Assembly: GCF_003148665.1 (NCBI RefSeq)
Contig: NZ_QGGQ01000003.1
Coordinates: 186,001 to 250,000 of the forward strand
Reading direction: 5' to 3'
Length of the DNA stretch: 64,000 nucleotides
Source of the DNA: Maribacter polysiphoniae
Lineage (GTDB): Bacteria > Bacteroidota > Bacteroidia > Flavobacteriales > Flavobacteriaceae
Below are positions 26,739-35,176 of this stretch, in pieces. Made by a program: the position numbers and the translations under genes. The stretch's first letter is position 1. Every line of letters starts with the position of its first letter. Under the pieces are notes generated by a model. It was given only the letters and a program-made list of their open reading frames with translations. It was not told the origin of the DNA and did no database searches.

Positions 26739-27161
26739 ATGGAAAGAATTGTCAAAAAACTGGAGAGCAAGGGCATACGGCCCACGCCGATGCGACTGTT
26801 AACCTATAAAAAGCTGCTGGAAAGCGAGGTAGCCATCAGTTTGGGAGAGCTGGAGAATTTTTTCGAGAAATCGGAAAGGAGCACCCTTTTCCGGACGATG
26901 AAAACATTTGAGGAAAAAAATATTGTACATCAGATAGCGGACGGTACAGGGATTATGAAATATGCACTCTGTGAGGAAAACTGTGGATGTGAGGTGGGCA
27001 GCGACCTGCACCTACATTTTCACTGCACCCAGTGTAACGAGACCGTTTGTTTGACCGATCGTAAAATCCCACAGGTAAACCTGCCTCAAGGATATATGGC
27101 AGACGATATCAATCTGGTCGTAACGGGAGTATGCAATAAATGCAGTGGCAATTTGGAGTAG
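26739..27161 (+). CDS. Fur family transcriptional regulator 1
   Basis: A 140-residue metalloregulator: N-terminal winged helix (GIRPTPMRLLTYKKLLES; recognition region RSTLFRTMKTFEEKNIVHQI) and C-terminal dimerisation domain with the metal-site His/Cys cluster HLHFHCTQCNETVCL and a final CNKC pair for structural zinc. It follows the PII-like gene by 20 nt. It most likely controls this metal-efflux operon. It is clearly paralogous to the second Fur-like gene at 30831 (shared QI-x-DGTG, GSDLHLHFHCT, DDI/NDV-NLV). Which metal is sensed cannot be told. Confidence 0.88.
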   Translation: MERIVKKLESKGIRPTPMRLLTYKKLLESEVAISLGELENFFEKSERSTLFRTMKTFEEKNIVHQIADGTGIMKYALCEENCGCEVGSDLHLHFHCTQCNETVCLTDRKIPQVNLPQGYMADDINLVVTGVCNKCSGNLE

Positions 27162-27195
27162 CCTTAAGGGCCAATAACATCAAAAGAATACGACG

Positions 27196-27549
27196 ATGAT
27201 AGCAATCTATAAAAAAGACCAAATCATATATACCATCGCAGATCAAGAAATGTATGCCGATGATGGGGCGACCTTGGTCAAAGCCCTGAATGAACATTTG
27301 AAAAGCAATGAACAAGCCGCTTGGTATATGGAAATGGAGCCTCGCAAAAAAGGAGTGAAGAAAAGCAGCGGCGAGAGGTTGGATTTTTCCTTTCCCGAAG
27401 AAACACGGCTTAGGAAAATAGCCTTGGTGGGCGAAAAAACTTGGCAAGAACGGTTTACCGAATCGCTATTGCCGTTTAGCGAAGCCCACATAAAATATTT
27501 CGGACCTGAAGACAAGGGCACTGCCAAAAACTGGCTCGAACGTAAATAA
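27196..27549 (+). CDS. SpoIIAA-like protein 1
   Basis: A 117-residue protein of the SpoIIAA-like (DUF3478) family; the C-terminal RKIALVGEKTWQERFTESLLPF and HIKYF segments are typical. Members have a STAS-like fold and no known enzyme activity. It lies 34 nt after the Fur-like gene and just before a broken AlbA_2 gene; a second SpoIIAA-like gene follows that gene. Function in the metal module unknown. Confidence 0.7.
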   Translation: MIAIYKKDQIIYTIADQEMYADDGATLVKALNEHLKSNEQAAWYMEMEPRKKGVKKSSGERLDFSFPEETRLRKIALVGEKTWQERFTESLLPFSEAHIKYFGPEDKGTAKNWLERK

Positions 27550-27559
27550 CACTTTATCG

Positions 27560-28331
27560 ATGCAAAGAAGAAAAATAGGGATAGGGCTTTTGGCAGGTTT
27601 TGCCTTTGGGGTCTTTATACTGCAACCCTTGGGCCTATCCCTTTTTCTCTTTGACCGGTTGGGCGATTCCGGTCACTGGTCAAGCTATTTTCTTGAAGCC
27701 TTCAAAACCGTATGGAACGTTGTCGATGTTGACCAAATTCTTAGAAACCTGTTGTTCGGGACAATGGGAAGCAGCCTTGCCCTGATGGTCTTTTTCAGAA
27801 AAAAGATTTTTCAACTGAACAGGCAACGGATGGACAGGCAAACCGTTCTCGAACTCATAAACAAGGGAGAGAGCAGCCGGGTGGAATTCAAGTCAAGCTT
27901 GCGATGGGATGTACGGCAGGGCAGGGTAAACAAACAACTTGAGCTTATCATTGCAAAGACCATTGCCGGGTTTATGAACACCGAGGGGGGGCAAGTTGCT
28001 CATGGGTGTCGATGACGGGGGAACCATTCTGGGCCTGCAACAGGATTTCGATACGCTTAAAAAGCCGGACAGCGATGGCTTTGAGCAGTATTTGATGCAA
28101 TTGATCGCTCTAAAACTGGGAACCCATCTTTGTACGCTAGTGAACGTAGCATTTTTCGGGTTTGGTCAAAAGCAAGTTTGCTGTATCGAGATTTTACCAG
28201 CCCGAATGCCGGTATATGTAACCCTTGAGGGACGGTCACGGTTTTATATACGCACGGGCAATGCCACGCGCGAACTAGATTTGCCCGAAGCCCTGGTGTA
28301 TATAGGTAAGGAAAAGGCACAGTACAACTAG
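27560..28331 (+). pseudogene. Membrane-anchored AlbA_2 (Schlafen-like) protein, frameshifted
   Basis: The first frame (27560-28015) has two membrane helices (IGIGLLAGFAFGVFILQPLG and NLLFGTMGSSLALMVFF) and the start of an AlbA_2 ATP-binding-like domain (GESSRVEFKSSLRWD). The domain continues in another frame (27996-28331: MGVDDGGTILGLQQDF, then FYIRTGNATREL). The switch lies in a run of seven G (27985-27991); with six G the reading would be NTEGGKLLMGVDDGG, the expected AlbA_2 sequence. The intact product would be about 257 residues. Either a real +1 indel, a phase-variable tract or a homopolymer sequencing error. Confidence 0.8.
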
Positions 28332-28421
28332 AAACAGGAGGTTATTGGGCCATGCAGGAAGGGTTATTTGCACTTCCGTTGCACGTTTGTTTTAATTAGA
28401 TTGATTAAAAAATATACAAAA

Positions 28422-28778
28422 ATGGTACAGATAGTAAACTTAGAACAGGAACATCTTATTGCCGCTAAAATCAGCGGGAGACTTACGGAAAAGGATATGG
28501 AAAAGATGCATCCGCTCATCCACAACATCATAGAAAAAGGCCATAAAGTGGATTTCTATTTTGAAATGGAAGATTTTGAAGGCTATACCCTTAAAGGCTT
28601 TTGGGAAGACCTAAAAATTGATTCGGCACACTTGGGAGATTACGGCAAGATAGCCTTTGTGGGCAACAAAAAATGGCAGGAGTGGGTGGCTAAGGCAACT
28701 GATTTTTTCACTAGCTCGGAAGTTAAGTATTTTGATATATCCGAGAAATCACAAGCCCAAAAGTGGATTAAATCTTAA
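28422..28778 (+). CDS. SpoIIAA-like protein 2
   Basis: A 118-residue SpoIIAA/STAS-like protein: ISGRLTEKDMEKMHPLIHN, VDFYFEMEDFEGYTLKGFW, KIAFVGNKKWQEWVAKATDFF and VKYFDISEKSQAQKWI are the family's usual blocks, in a better-preserved form than in the paralogue at 27196. The upstream frame is open to 28368 but the ATG at 28422 begins the domain. It lies 26 nt before the P-type ATPase gene and may belong to that operon. Function unknown. Confidence 0.78.
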   Translation: MVQIVNLEQEHLIAAKISGRLTEKDMEKMHPLIHNIIEKGHKVDFYFEMEDFEGYTLKGFWEDLKIDSAHLGDYGKIAFVGNKKWQEWVAKATDFFTSSEVKYFDISEKSQAQKWIKS

Positions 28779-28804
28779 TTAACGATAACAAAACGATTAA
28801 TAAT

Positions 28805-30793
28805 ATGAATGACAAGGAAAAACATAGTAATGACGATGGCCACAATCACGACCACGGTGGCATCTTCGGCAAAAACACCGAACTCTATTTTGCTATATTA
28901 AGTGGGGTCACACTAATAACAGGTTTCCTATTGGAGAAATTTACAGGGGTTTCAGAAAACATTCCTTTTGGACTCTATATTGCGGCCTTCTTTTTTGGAG
29001 GTTATTTTACCCTGAAGGAAGCTATTAGCAAAGTGGCCAAGGGCGAATTTGAAATCGATTTCCTGATGCTGGTCGCGGCTGCGGGGGCGGCCTATCTGGG
29101 CGAATGGGCAGAAGGTGCCTTGTTGCTTTTCCTTTTTAGTCTGGGTCACGCATTGGAAAACTATGCAATGGGCAAGGCAAAAAAGTCCATTGCGGCACTG
29201 ACCGACCTCGCCCCAAAAACAGCCCTTCTCAAGAAAGATGACGATACCGTTGAAGTGGGTATTGAAGAACTACAGGTGGGCGACATCATCGTGGTGCGCC
29301 CCAACAGCAAGATATCCGCCGATGGTGTAATTGTAAAAGGTAACAGTAGTGTTGACCAGGCACCCATTACCGGGGAAAGCGTTCCGGTGGACAAAACACC
29401 AATAGAAAATCCGGACAAAGAGTATACCTCAAAAAGCAATATTCCCAATGAGAACCGTGTATTTTCAGGAACCATCAATGGTAACAATACCCTTGAAATA
29501 AAGGTAATCAAAGAGGCAAAAGATTCTACCCTCAACCGCTTGGTTACAATGGTTCAGGAGGCTCAAGACCAGAAATCGCCCACCCAGTTGTTGACCGACA
29601 AGTTTGAGCGGTACTATGTGCCAGCGGTCATTATACTGGTCGTTGCACTGAATTTTGCTTTTTTGGTCATCGATGAACCATGGAGCGAAAGCCTATACCG
29701 TTCCTTGGCGGTATTGGTAGCTGCAAGTCCGTGCGCGCTCGCCATTTCTACGCCATCTGCTGTATTGAGTGGTGTGGCAAGGGCTGCGCGTGGCGGGGTC
29801 TTGATAAAAGGCGGTCGCCCATTGGAAGATTTAGGGGTGCTTACCGCATTGGCCTTTGACAAGACAGGAACGCTTACCGAAGGAAAACCAAAGCTTACCG
29901 ACGTCGAAAGCTTTGGCAGCATAGATAAAAAGGAACTGTTGGAAATTGCTATTGCGGTTGAGGAACTGAGCGACCACCCCCTGGCAAAGGCAGTTGTACG
30001 GGACGGAATGGAACGGCTTGGGAAGGACACCAAAATTCCCGATGCCGATGATTTGGAAGCCGTACAAGGCAAGGGCATAAAGGCAAACTATCAAGGGAAT
30101 TCCATTTACATAGGCAATCTTGAGCTTTTCGAGGATATTGATAAGGGCGTTCCCAACGACGTATCAGAAAAGGTAAGAGCACTTGAAGGGGAAGGAAAGA
30201 CCACGATGCTTATCAAAAGGGGCAATGAATTTATAGGGATGCTGGGGCTGATGGACACGCCACGGGAAAAAGCCAAGGAAACCCTGGCCCAACTTAAGGA
30301 AATAGGCATCAAGAAAATGATAATGCTTACCGGCGACAACCAGAAAGTGGCCGACGCTGTAGCCGAGGAAATCGGTTTGACCGAAGCACGCGGAAGTCTG
30401 CTTCCCGAAGAAAAAGTGGAGGCCATCAAAAAACTTGCGGAACAGGAAAATAAACTGGCAATGGTGGGGGATGGTGTTAATGATGCGCCTGCAATGGCAA
30501 ACAGTACCGTTGGTATTGCAATGGGTGCGGCGGGAAGCGACGTGGCTTTAGAAACCGCAGATATAGCACTAATGGCAGACAAACTGGAAACCTTGCCTTT
30601 TGCCATCGGTTTGAGCAGAAAAGCGAAGGCGATAATCAAGCAAAACTTATGGGTTAGCTTGGGGGTTGTTGCCCTTTTAATTCCTGCGACAATTATGAGC
30701 TGGGCAAGTATAGGGATAGCCGTGGCCATTCACGAGGGCTCTACGTTGGTAGTGGTGGTCAATGCATTGCGTTTGCTCGCCTATAAAAAATAA
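28805..30793 (+). CDS. P1B-4-type heavy-metal ATPase
   Basis: A 662-residue metal-exporting P-type ATPase. His-rich cytosolic N-terminus (DGHNHDHGG) without an HMA domain; phosphorylation motif DKTGTLTEG; hinge GDGVNDAPAMANS; TGES in the actuator. The membrane metal motif is SPC (AASPCALAISTPSA) rather than CPC, and the last helices carry HEGS (AIHEGSTLVVVV). SPC plus HEGS defines the P1B-4 group, whose members move Co, Zn, Fe or Cd out of the cell. The Fur-like gene downstream would suit Fe, Zn or Co control. Substrate unproven. Confidence 0.92.
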   Translation: MNDKEKHSNDDGHNHDHGGIFGKNTELYFAILSGVTLITGFLLEKFTGVSENIPFGLYIAAFFFGGYFTLKEAISKVAKGEFEIDFLMLVAAAGAAYLGEWAEGALLLFLFSLGHALENYAMGKAKKSIAALTDLAPKTALLKKDDDTVEVGIEELQVGDIIVVRPNSKISADGVIVKGNSSVDQAPITGESVPVDKTPIENPDKEYTSKSNIPNENRVFSGTINGNNTLEIKVIKEAKDSTLNRLVTMVQEAQDQKSPTQLLTDKFERYYVPAVIILVVALNFAFLVIDEPWSESLYRSLAVLVAASPCALAISTPSAVLSGVARAARGGVLIKGGRPLEDLGVLTALAFDKTGTLTEGKPKLTDVESFGSIDKKELLEIAIAVEELSDHPLAKAVVRDGMERLGKDTKIPDADDLEAVQGKGIKANYQGNSIYIGNLELFEDIDKGVPNDVSEKVRALEGEGKTTMLIKRGNEFIGMLGLMDTPREKAKETLAQLKEIGIKKMIMLTGDNQKVADAVAEEIGLTEARGSLLPEEKVEAIKKLAEQENKLAMVGDGVNDAPAMANSTVGIAMGAAGSDVALETADIALMADKLETLPFAIGLSRKAKAIIKQNLWVSLGVVALLIPATIMSWASIGIAVAIHEGSTLVVVVNALRLLAYKK

Positions 30794-30830
30794 ATCCAAT
30801 AAAGGAGATTGCTTTTGAATCAAGCTTAAA

Positions 30831-31265
30831 ATGACCAAAACGGAAAAAATATTGTCAAATCACGGTATTCGCCCTACTCAAATGAGGTCCAAGATATACA
30901 GGTATCTGAGAAGGAAGCAAAGTGCCGTGTCCTTTTCCGATTTAAAAAAGGTCTTTGCCGAAAAGAGCGAAACCAATAAGACCGCAAACAGAACGACCTT
31001 TTATCGCAATCTCAAGATTTTTGAGGATAAAGGACTTATTCATCAGATAAATGATGGAACCGGAGTGGCAAAATTTGCAATTTCTGATGAAAATGCAAAA
31101 GGTGATTACGGTTCAGATTTACATCTGCACTTTCATTGTACCGAATGTAAGAAAACAATCTGTTTGCCAAATAAAATACCGGAAGAAAGTATGCCAGATG
31201 ATTATAAGATAAACGATGTCAACCTGGTATTAAAAGGGATATGTGTGAAATGTAAGAAAAAATAA
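30831..31265 (+). CDS. Fur family transcriptional regulator 2
   Basis: A 144-residue Fur-like repressor: winged helix GIRPTQMRSKIYRYLRRKQ with recognition region RTTFYRNLKIFEDKGLIHQI, and C-terminal metal sites HLHFHCTECKKTICL and a final CVKC. It lies 37 nt after the P1B-4 ATPase gene and probably represses it. Similar to the Fur-like gene at 26739, pointing to duplication of a regulator that now serves two efflux modules. Confidence 0.88.
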   Translation: MTKTEKILSNHGIRPTQMRSKIYRYLRRKQSAVSFSDLKKVFAEKSETNKTANRTTFYRNLKIFEDKGLIHQINDGTGVAKFAISDENAKGDYGSDLHLHFHCTECKKTICLPNKIPEESMPDDYKINDVNLVLKGICVKCKKK

Positions 31266-31380
31266 CAGGTGGGAGTTCCAAATCTTTGAACCCTTGTGCC
31301 CAAGAGTCAAGTCCAAGGTTCTTCCACCTTATTGAACCAAAAAAATACAACTATAGAATAATATGATATAACAATTATTG
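31266..31380. other. Gap before the dehydrogenase scar
   Basis: Intergenic sequence with a partial inverted repeat: AGGTGG (31267-31272) against CCACCT near 31324-31329, with about 50 nt between. No T-run follows and nothing else is recognised. Confidence 0.3.
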
Positions 31381-31518
31381 GTTCGTGTTTTGGCGATAAT
31401 GGAATTCAGGGCAGCGGCAGAAGATATTGCACGGATGTCCCACGGACACCCCACATTTTCAGAAACCTTTAAGGAAGCCTGCTTGGCCGCTACCGAAGAC
31501 AGGGCGTTGCATATATAA
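31381..31518 (+). pseudogene. Dihydrolipoyl dehydrogenase, C-terminal scar
   Basis: A short open frame from about 31372 reads [18 protein letters not shown], then [20 protein letters not shown], and ends at TAA 31516-31518. This is the C-terminal interface domain of lipoamide dehydrogenase, where AEDIART-x-HAHPT is the usual form and the His acts in catalysis. The first ~420 residues are missing; an in-frame stop lies at 31369. It is a gene remnant between the P1B-4/Fur module and the CDF module, marking a recombination join. Confidence 0.75.
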
Positions 31519-31536
31519 AATTATAAAGAAACGAAG

Positions 31537-31746
31537 ATGAAGAAAATTCAAAAGCTAACCCAAGAAATCAACGAATTAACAGTAAGGATAGAACAAGAAT
31601 ATCCCGAACTCTATCGGTATTTGGATGAGAACCCCATAACTATTCCCGTAGATGATGAAGCAAAACCGACCATTAAATTGTTCACTGATTATTTGGAGAG
31701 CTTAAAATCGATTTTGGAAAAATATATGGAATCCCATAAAAAGTAA
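31537..31746 (+). CDS. Small conserved helical protein
   Basis: A 69-residue, probably cytoplasmic, charged protein. The first half is a helix (IQKLTQEINELTVRIEQEYPELYRYLDE), then a short strand region ITIPVDDEAKPTI and a second helix (LFTDYLESLKSILEKYME). Similar small proteins occur in Bacteroidota metal islands; function unknown. It lies 18 nt after the dehydrogenase scar and 43 nt before the CDF gene. Confidence 0.6.
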   Translation: MKKIQKLTQEINELTVRIEQEYPELYRYLDENPITIPVDDEAKPTIKLFTDYLESLKSILEKYMESHKK

Positions 31747-31789
31747 AGATTTAAAAGACCAAACGTAGAATTTAATACAGATAAATCAA

Positions 31790-32590
31790 ATGTCCACCAT
31801 AAACAAAACCACTTTTAAGGTAAGTCAAATGGATTGCCCTTCCGAAGAGCAGATGATAAGGATGAAACTGGAGTCAAATCCTCAGATCAAATATCTGGAC
31901 TTTGACATTCCAAATAGAAAGTTGGATGTGTACCATCAAGGGAATGCCCAAGAAATAAATGTGGCATTGGGGGCATTAAAGTTGGGAGAAAAACTCTTGG
32001 GAACAGAAAAGGCGGAAACACCTATTGCCGAAGACGAGACAAAACAAAAGAAGATACTCTGGTGGGTCTTGTACATCAATTTTGGTTTTTTTGTTATCGA
32101 AATGACCACGGGTTGGATTTCTTCCTCGATGGGTCTAATTGCCGATTCACTGGATATGCTGGCCGATTCCATTGTATATGCATTGAGCCTTTTTGCCGTA
32201 GGCGGCGCTATTTCCAGAAAAAAGAAAGTGGCGAAATTCAGTGGCTATTTTCAGATGGCGTTGGCCCTGCTGGGATTTTCGGAAGTCGTGAGAAGGTTTT
32301 TGAGTAGTAGCGAAACCCCTTTGTTCCAATGGATGATCATCGTTTCCATTTTCGCCCTTATCGGCAACCTCGTTTCCCTATGGTTGATAAACAAGGCCAA
32401 AAGCAAGGAAGCGCATATGCAGGCAAGTGCCATCTTTACCTCAAACGACATTATTGTGAACGGCGGGGTAATACTGGCAGGGGTGCTGGTTTATTTTTTA
32501 GACAGTAAATGGCCCGATTTGGTCATAGGCGGTATTGTATTTGCCTTTGTGATGCGTGGGGCCATTAGAATTTTAAAATTGTCCAAATAA
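31790..32590 (+). CDS. Cation diffusion facilitator with N-terminal HMA-like domain
   Basis: A 266-residue inner-membrane transporter. Residues about 1-70 resemble a heavy-metal-associated domain with a degenerate metal motif (VSQMDCPSEEQM, one Cys instead of CxxC). The rest is CDF-like: GLIADSLDMLADSIVYALSLFAVG holds the Asp pair of the metal site in helix 2, and a second Asp/Asn pair lies near FTSNDIIVNGGVI in helix 5. It lacks the cytoplasmic C-terminal domain of classic CDFs. Likely a proton-coupled exporter of Zn, Co or similar; substrate inferred only. Confidence 0.85.
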   Translation: MSTINKTTFKVSQMDCPSEEQMIRMKLESNPQIKYLDFDIPNRKLDVYHQGNAQEINVALGALKLGEKLLGTEKAETPIAEDETKQKKILWWVLYINFGFFVIEMTTGWISSSMGLIADSLDMLADSIVYALSLFAVGGAISRKKKVAKFSGYFQMALALLGFSEVVRRFLSSSETPLFQWMIIVSIFALIGNLVSLWLINKAKSKEAHMQASAIFTSNDIIVNGGVILAGVLVYFLDSKWPDLVIGGIVFAFVMRGAIRILKLSK

Positions 32591-32626
32591 CGTATTGGGA
32601 AGAAAAGAAATAGCAAAAGAAAGATT

Positions 32627-33538
32627 TTGGAAAGGAATCCAAATGCCATATCGAAAAAAGGATTGAAAACCACGCTTGTAGGTATAATAATTAGCGCATT
32701 TTTGGCTATAATAAAAGGGCTTGGAGGTATTTTTGGCCATTCTTATGCATTGATTGCCGATGCTATTGAATCTGCTTCAGATGTTTTAACTTCTGCAATG
32801 CTTTGGGCAGGTTTAAAATGGTCATCCAAACCACCAGACGAGAACCATCCTTACGGTCACGGAAAGATTGAGGCACTGGTAGCGATAGGTATTGCAATAG
32901 CTTTGATAATTGCAGGCGGGATTATAGTTAGAGACAGCATCATACACATTTTTGAACCACATAAAAGTCCTGCGCCCTATACATTGATTATTTTGGTAGT
33001 GGTGGTTGCTACTAAGGAACTCTTATATAGATATGTTCTTAAAACAGGAGATGAAATAAATAGTTCGGCCGTCAAGGCAGATGCCTTTCATCATAGGAGC
33101 GATGCCATTACGTCGATAGCGGCTTTTATAGGAATTTCCATTGCATTGATCGGTGGCGAAGGGTTTGAGATAGCGGATGATTTCGCGGCACTCATTGCAG
33201 CGGGCATTATTCTGTTCAATGCCTATAAAATAGCTAGGTCATCGGTAAGGGAGTTGCTGGACGAAGCTGTTGAGCCCGAATTTCGAAATGAGGTTATCCG
33301 ACTGGCCGAAGCCGTTCCTGAAGTGGTAAGGGTAGAGCGCTGCCATTCCCGAAAGATGGGAACGGCCTTTCATATCGATATGCATATTTGGATCGATGGG
33401 GAATTAACTGTGACCGAGGGCCATGATATTGCACACAAAGTAAAGGAGAGATTGTTCAGGTCATATTCCGAGATACTTGACGTGCACATCCATATCGAAC
33501 CTAGCAAAGAGAGAAATGTTAAAATGACAGAATTATGA
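32627..33538 (+). CDS. Cation diffusion facilitator (FieF/CzcD-like)
   Basis: A 303-residue CDF transporter: helix 2 signature ALIADAIESASDVLTSAML (metal Asp pair), HPYGHGKIEALVA in the loop, helix 5 KADAFHHRSDAITSIAAF with HxxxD, and a C-terminal cytoplasmic metallochaperone-like domain with VRVERCHSRKMG and HIDMHIWIDG. It exports divalent metals by proton antiport. The start is a TTG at 32627; no in-frame ATG fits, so the exact start is uncertain. Its 3' end overlaps the next gene by 4 nt (ATGA). Confidence 0.9.
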   Translation: MERNPNAISKKGLKTTLVGIIISAFLAIIKGLGGIFGHSYALIADAIESASDVLTSAMLWAGLKWSSKPPDENHPYGHGKIEALVAIGIAIALIIAGGIIVRDSIIHIFEPHKSPAPYTLIILVVVVATKELLYRYVLKTGDEINSSAVKADAFHHRSDAITSIAAFIGISIALIGGEGFEIADDFAALIAAGIILFNAYKIARSSVRELLDEAVEPEFRNEVIRLAEAVPEVVRVERCHSRKMGTAFHIDMHIWIDGELTVTEGHDIAHKVKERLFRSYSEILDVHIHIEPSKERNVKMTEL

Positions 33539-34533
33539 ACAGTTGGCTATGGGTACTCGTTTTGGGCCTAGCGGCCTGGGCAGCACACTGGGGTGCGGAT
33601 CGATTGTTGACTCCTTTAAAGTTGCTCCGCAAGCAATGGGGGCTTACCGCATCCGCTGGAGCCGCTTTTCTTGCCCTTGTAACGGCCAGTCCTGAAGTTG
33701 CCATCAATATAACCAGTGCGGCACGGGACGTTTCTGATATTGGCCTGGGCAACTTATTGGGTTCCAATATTATTTCCATTCCCTTGATGGTGACCATAGC
33801 TTATTTTGCTTCCAGGAAACAATTCAAGAACAACAAGGAACATCAAGAACATCTTGATAAAAACATTCTGGCGTTGAACAAACGTTCGGTTTCCGTACTG
33901 TCACTTCCTTATCTGGGCATTATCGCCCTTGTGGCCATTTTAACTCTGCCAAAGCCCTGGCGCGGGCTACAACCAATAGACGGGTGGATTATGCTGGGTG
34001 CATATATTGCATTCCTGGCCCACGCCATAGTAAAAGGCAAGGAAAAGGGCAAAAAAGTAGAATGGAACAAAAAACAGGTCTGGTTATCGATTGCCGGGGC
34101 CTTGGCCATAGCAGTTGGTGCTTTTTTTATAGTGAAGGCGACCGAAAATATTGTTTCTGCCCTAAATATTTCTGAAATCGTGGGCGGCCTTTTTATCACG
34201 GGCTTAATGACCACCGCACCGGAAATATTCAAGACCTGGAGCGTGGTAAAAGGGGGCGAGGTGACAGCGGGTACCACCAGTGTTATTGCAGACAATGCCG
34301 TAACGATGACGGTGGCATTTTTTCCGCTGGCGCTGGTAACCACCCCCATTGAGGACTTTGAACTGTTCTGGGTCAACCTGGCCTTTGTCGGGCTTATGCC
34401 GCTGCTTTACACACTATTTGTGCATCAAAGCAAGGAACTGCACGGTTTCTCTCGTTGGCAGATTTTTGTATTTGACGCTGCGTATATCGCCTATTTACTG
34501 GTCATGGTTTTTTACGTGTTGAAACTTTTTTGA
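33535..34533 (+). CDS. CaCA-family cation exchanger
   Basis: A 332-residue sodium/calcium-exchanger-like protein with about ten helices in two inverted repeats. The alpha-1 motif is ALVTASPEVAINI then GLGNLLGSNIIS; the alpha-2 motif is GLMTTAPEIFKTW then GTTSVIADNAVTM. It exchanges Ca2+ or another divalent cation against Na+ or H+. Coupled by ATGA overlap to the CDF gene. Its presence in a metal island suggests divalent metal extrusion, by inference. Confidence 0.85.
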   Translation: MNSWLWVLVLGLAAWAAHWGADRLLTPLKLLRKQWGLTASAGAAFLALVTASPEVAINITSAARDVSDIGLGNLLGSNIISIPLMVTIAYFASRKQFKNNKEHQEHLDKNILALNKRSVSVLSLPYLGIIALVAILTLPKPWRGLQPIDGWIMLGAYIAFLAHAIVKGKEKGKKVEWNKKQVWLSIAGALAIAVGAFFIVKATENIVSALNISEIVGGLFITGLMTTAPEIFKTWSVVKGGEVTAGTTSVIADNAVTMTVAFFPLALVTTPIEDFELFWVNLAFVGLMPLLYTLFVHQSKELHGFSRWQIFVFDAAYIAYLLVMVFYVLKLF

Positions 34534-34536
34534 TAG

Positions 34537-34710
34537 ATGAAAAATAAACTTTTTAAAGATTGCTCGATGAGGCTCAATATGCTGGATGAAAACATCCGCA
34601 AATTGGCCGTAAAGTATGCTGAAGAATACTATACGACAAACCAATGCTCCAAGGAGGAAGCCCTTGAACGCGGCATTGTAAAAGCAGAGATGGAAGGGCG
34701 AAAGCTCTAA
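34537..34710 (+). CDS. Small helical protein (57 aa)
   Basis: A short ORF starting 3 nt after the exchanger stop: MKNKLFKDCSMRLNMLDENI, then a helical YAEEYYTTNQCSKEEALERG, ending KAEMEGRKL. The pattern of a helix followed by SKEEALERGI-x2-AE recalls a family of small Bacteroidota proteins of the type EEGYxEGRAIAIA. It resembles the next, interrupted gene (GYSREKAITEGIKRAEEW). Function unknown. Confidence 0.55.
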   Translation: MKNKLFKDCSMRLNMLDENIRKLAVKYAEEYYTTNQCSKEEALERGIVKAEMEGRKL

Positions 34711-34724
34711 AAAAAGTATACAAT

Positions 34725-34901
34725 ATGGACTGGACATTTGAAGATTTCAAAACAAAACTTGATGGCCTACAGCCGTCAGTTCGGAAGTAGGCCCTCAAAA
34801 TTGCACAAGAATTGGTAAAGGAGAATGGGTATTCTCGTGAGAAGGCCATTACGGAGGGAATCAAACGTGCAGAAGAATGGTTTTATGACCTTAGGGGATA
34901 G
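34725..34901 (+). pseudogene. Small helical protein with in-frame TAG
   Basis: ATG at 34725 opens MDWTFEDFKTKLDGLQPSVR, then AAG and a TAG at 34788-34790, after which the same frame continues ALKIAQELVKENGYSREKAI and ends at 34899-34901 (58 codons). Without the TAG this would be an ordinary member of the family to which the gene at 34537 may belong. One nonsense mutation; likely dead. Confidence 0.6.
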
Positions 34902-34937
34902 CATTGGTGCGTTGATTTAAATAAAGCACAGTATATT

Positions 34938-35120
34938 ATGTCACGGGAAAGGAGAAAGCGGAGACTAGAGGAAAAAAAGGGGAATTCAATAAACAGGAAA
35001 GTAAGAACCAGAAAGGAGAAAGGGTATTGCCTGTTGGTTTTTGTGGCAATGTTCCTTGCGGTGCTGACAATTGCCTTTCTAGATGCAATTCTATATGGTT
35101 TTTACCTGCTTTTCAATTGA
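34938..35120 (+). CDS. Small single-helix membrane protein
   Basis: A 60-residue protein with a very basic first half (SRERRKRRLEEKKGNSINRK) and a single C-terminal membrane helix (CLLVFVAMFLAVLTIAFLDAI). No known family is recognised. It sits between the small helical genes and the universal stress protein gene. Confidence 0.5.
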   Translation: MSRERRKRRLEEKKGNSINRKVRTRKEKGYCLLVFVAMFLAVLTIAFLDAILYGFYLLFN

Positions 35121-35176
35121 ATAATTAAACCTAAAAAGAAAGATTAATGGAGTCAAATCAATAAAAACAAAATGAT

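Noticed and set aside
30106-30729. 207-codon minus-strand reading frame in the P1B-4 ATPase gene
   Set aside because: Shadow of a real gene on the other strand, no recognisable protein pattern.
31266-31330. Rho-independent terminator after the second Fur-like gene
   Set aside because: Arms are far apart and imperfect, and no T-run follows.
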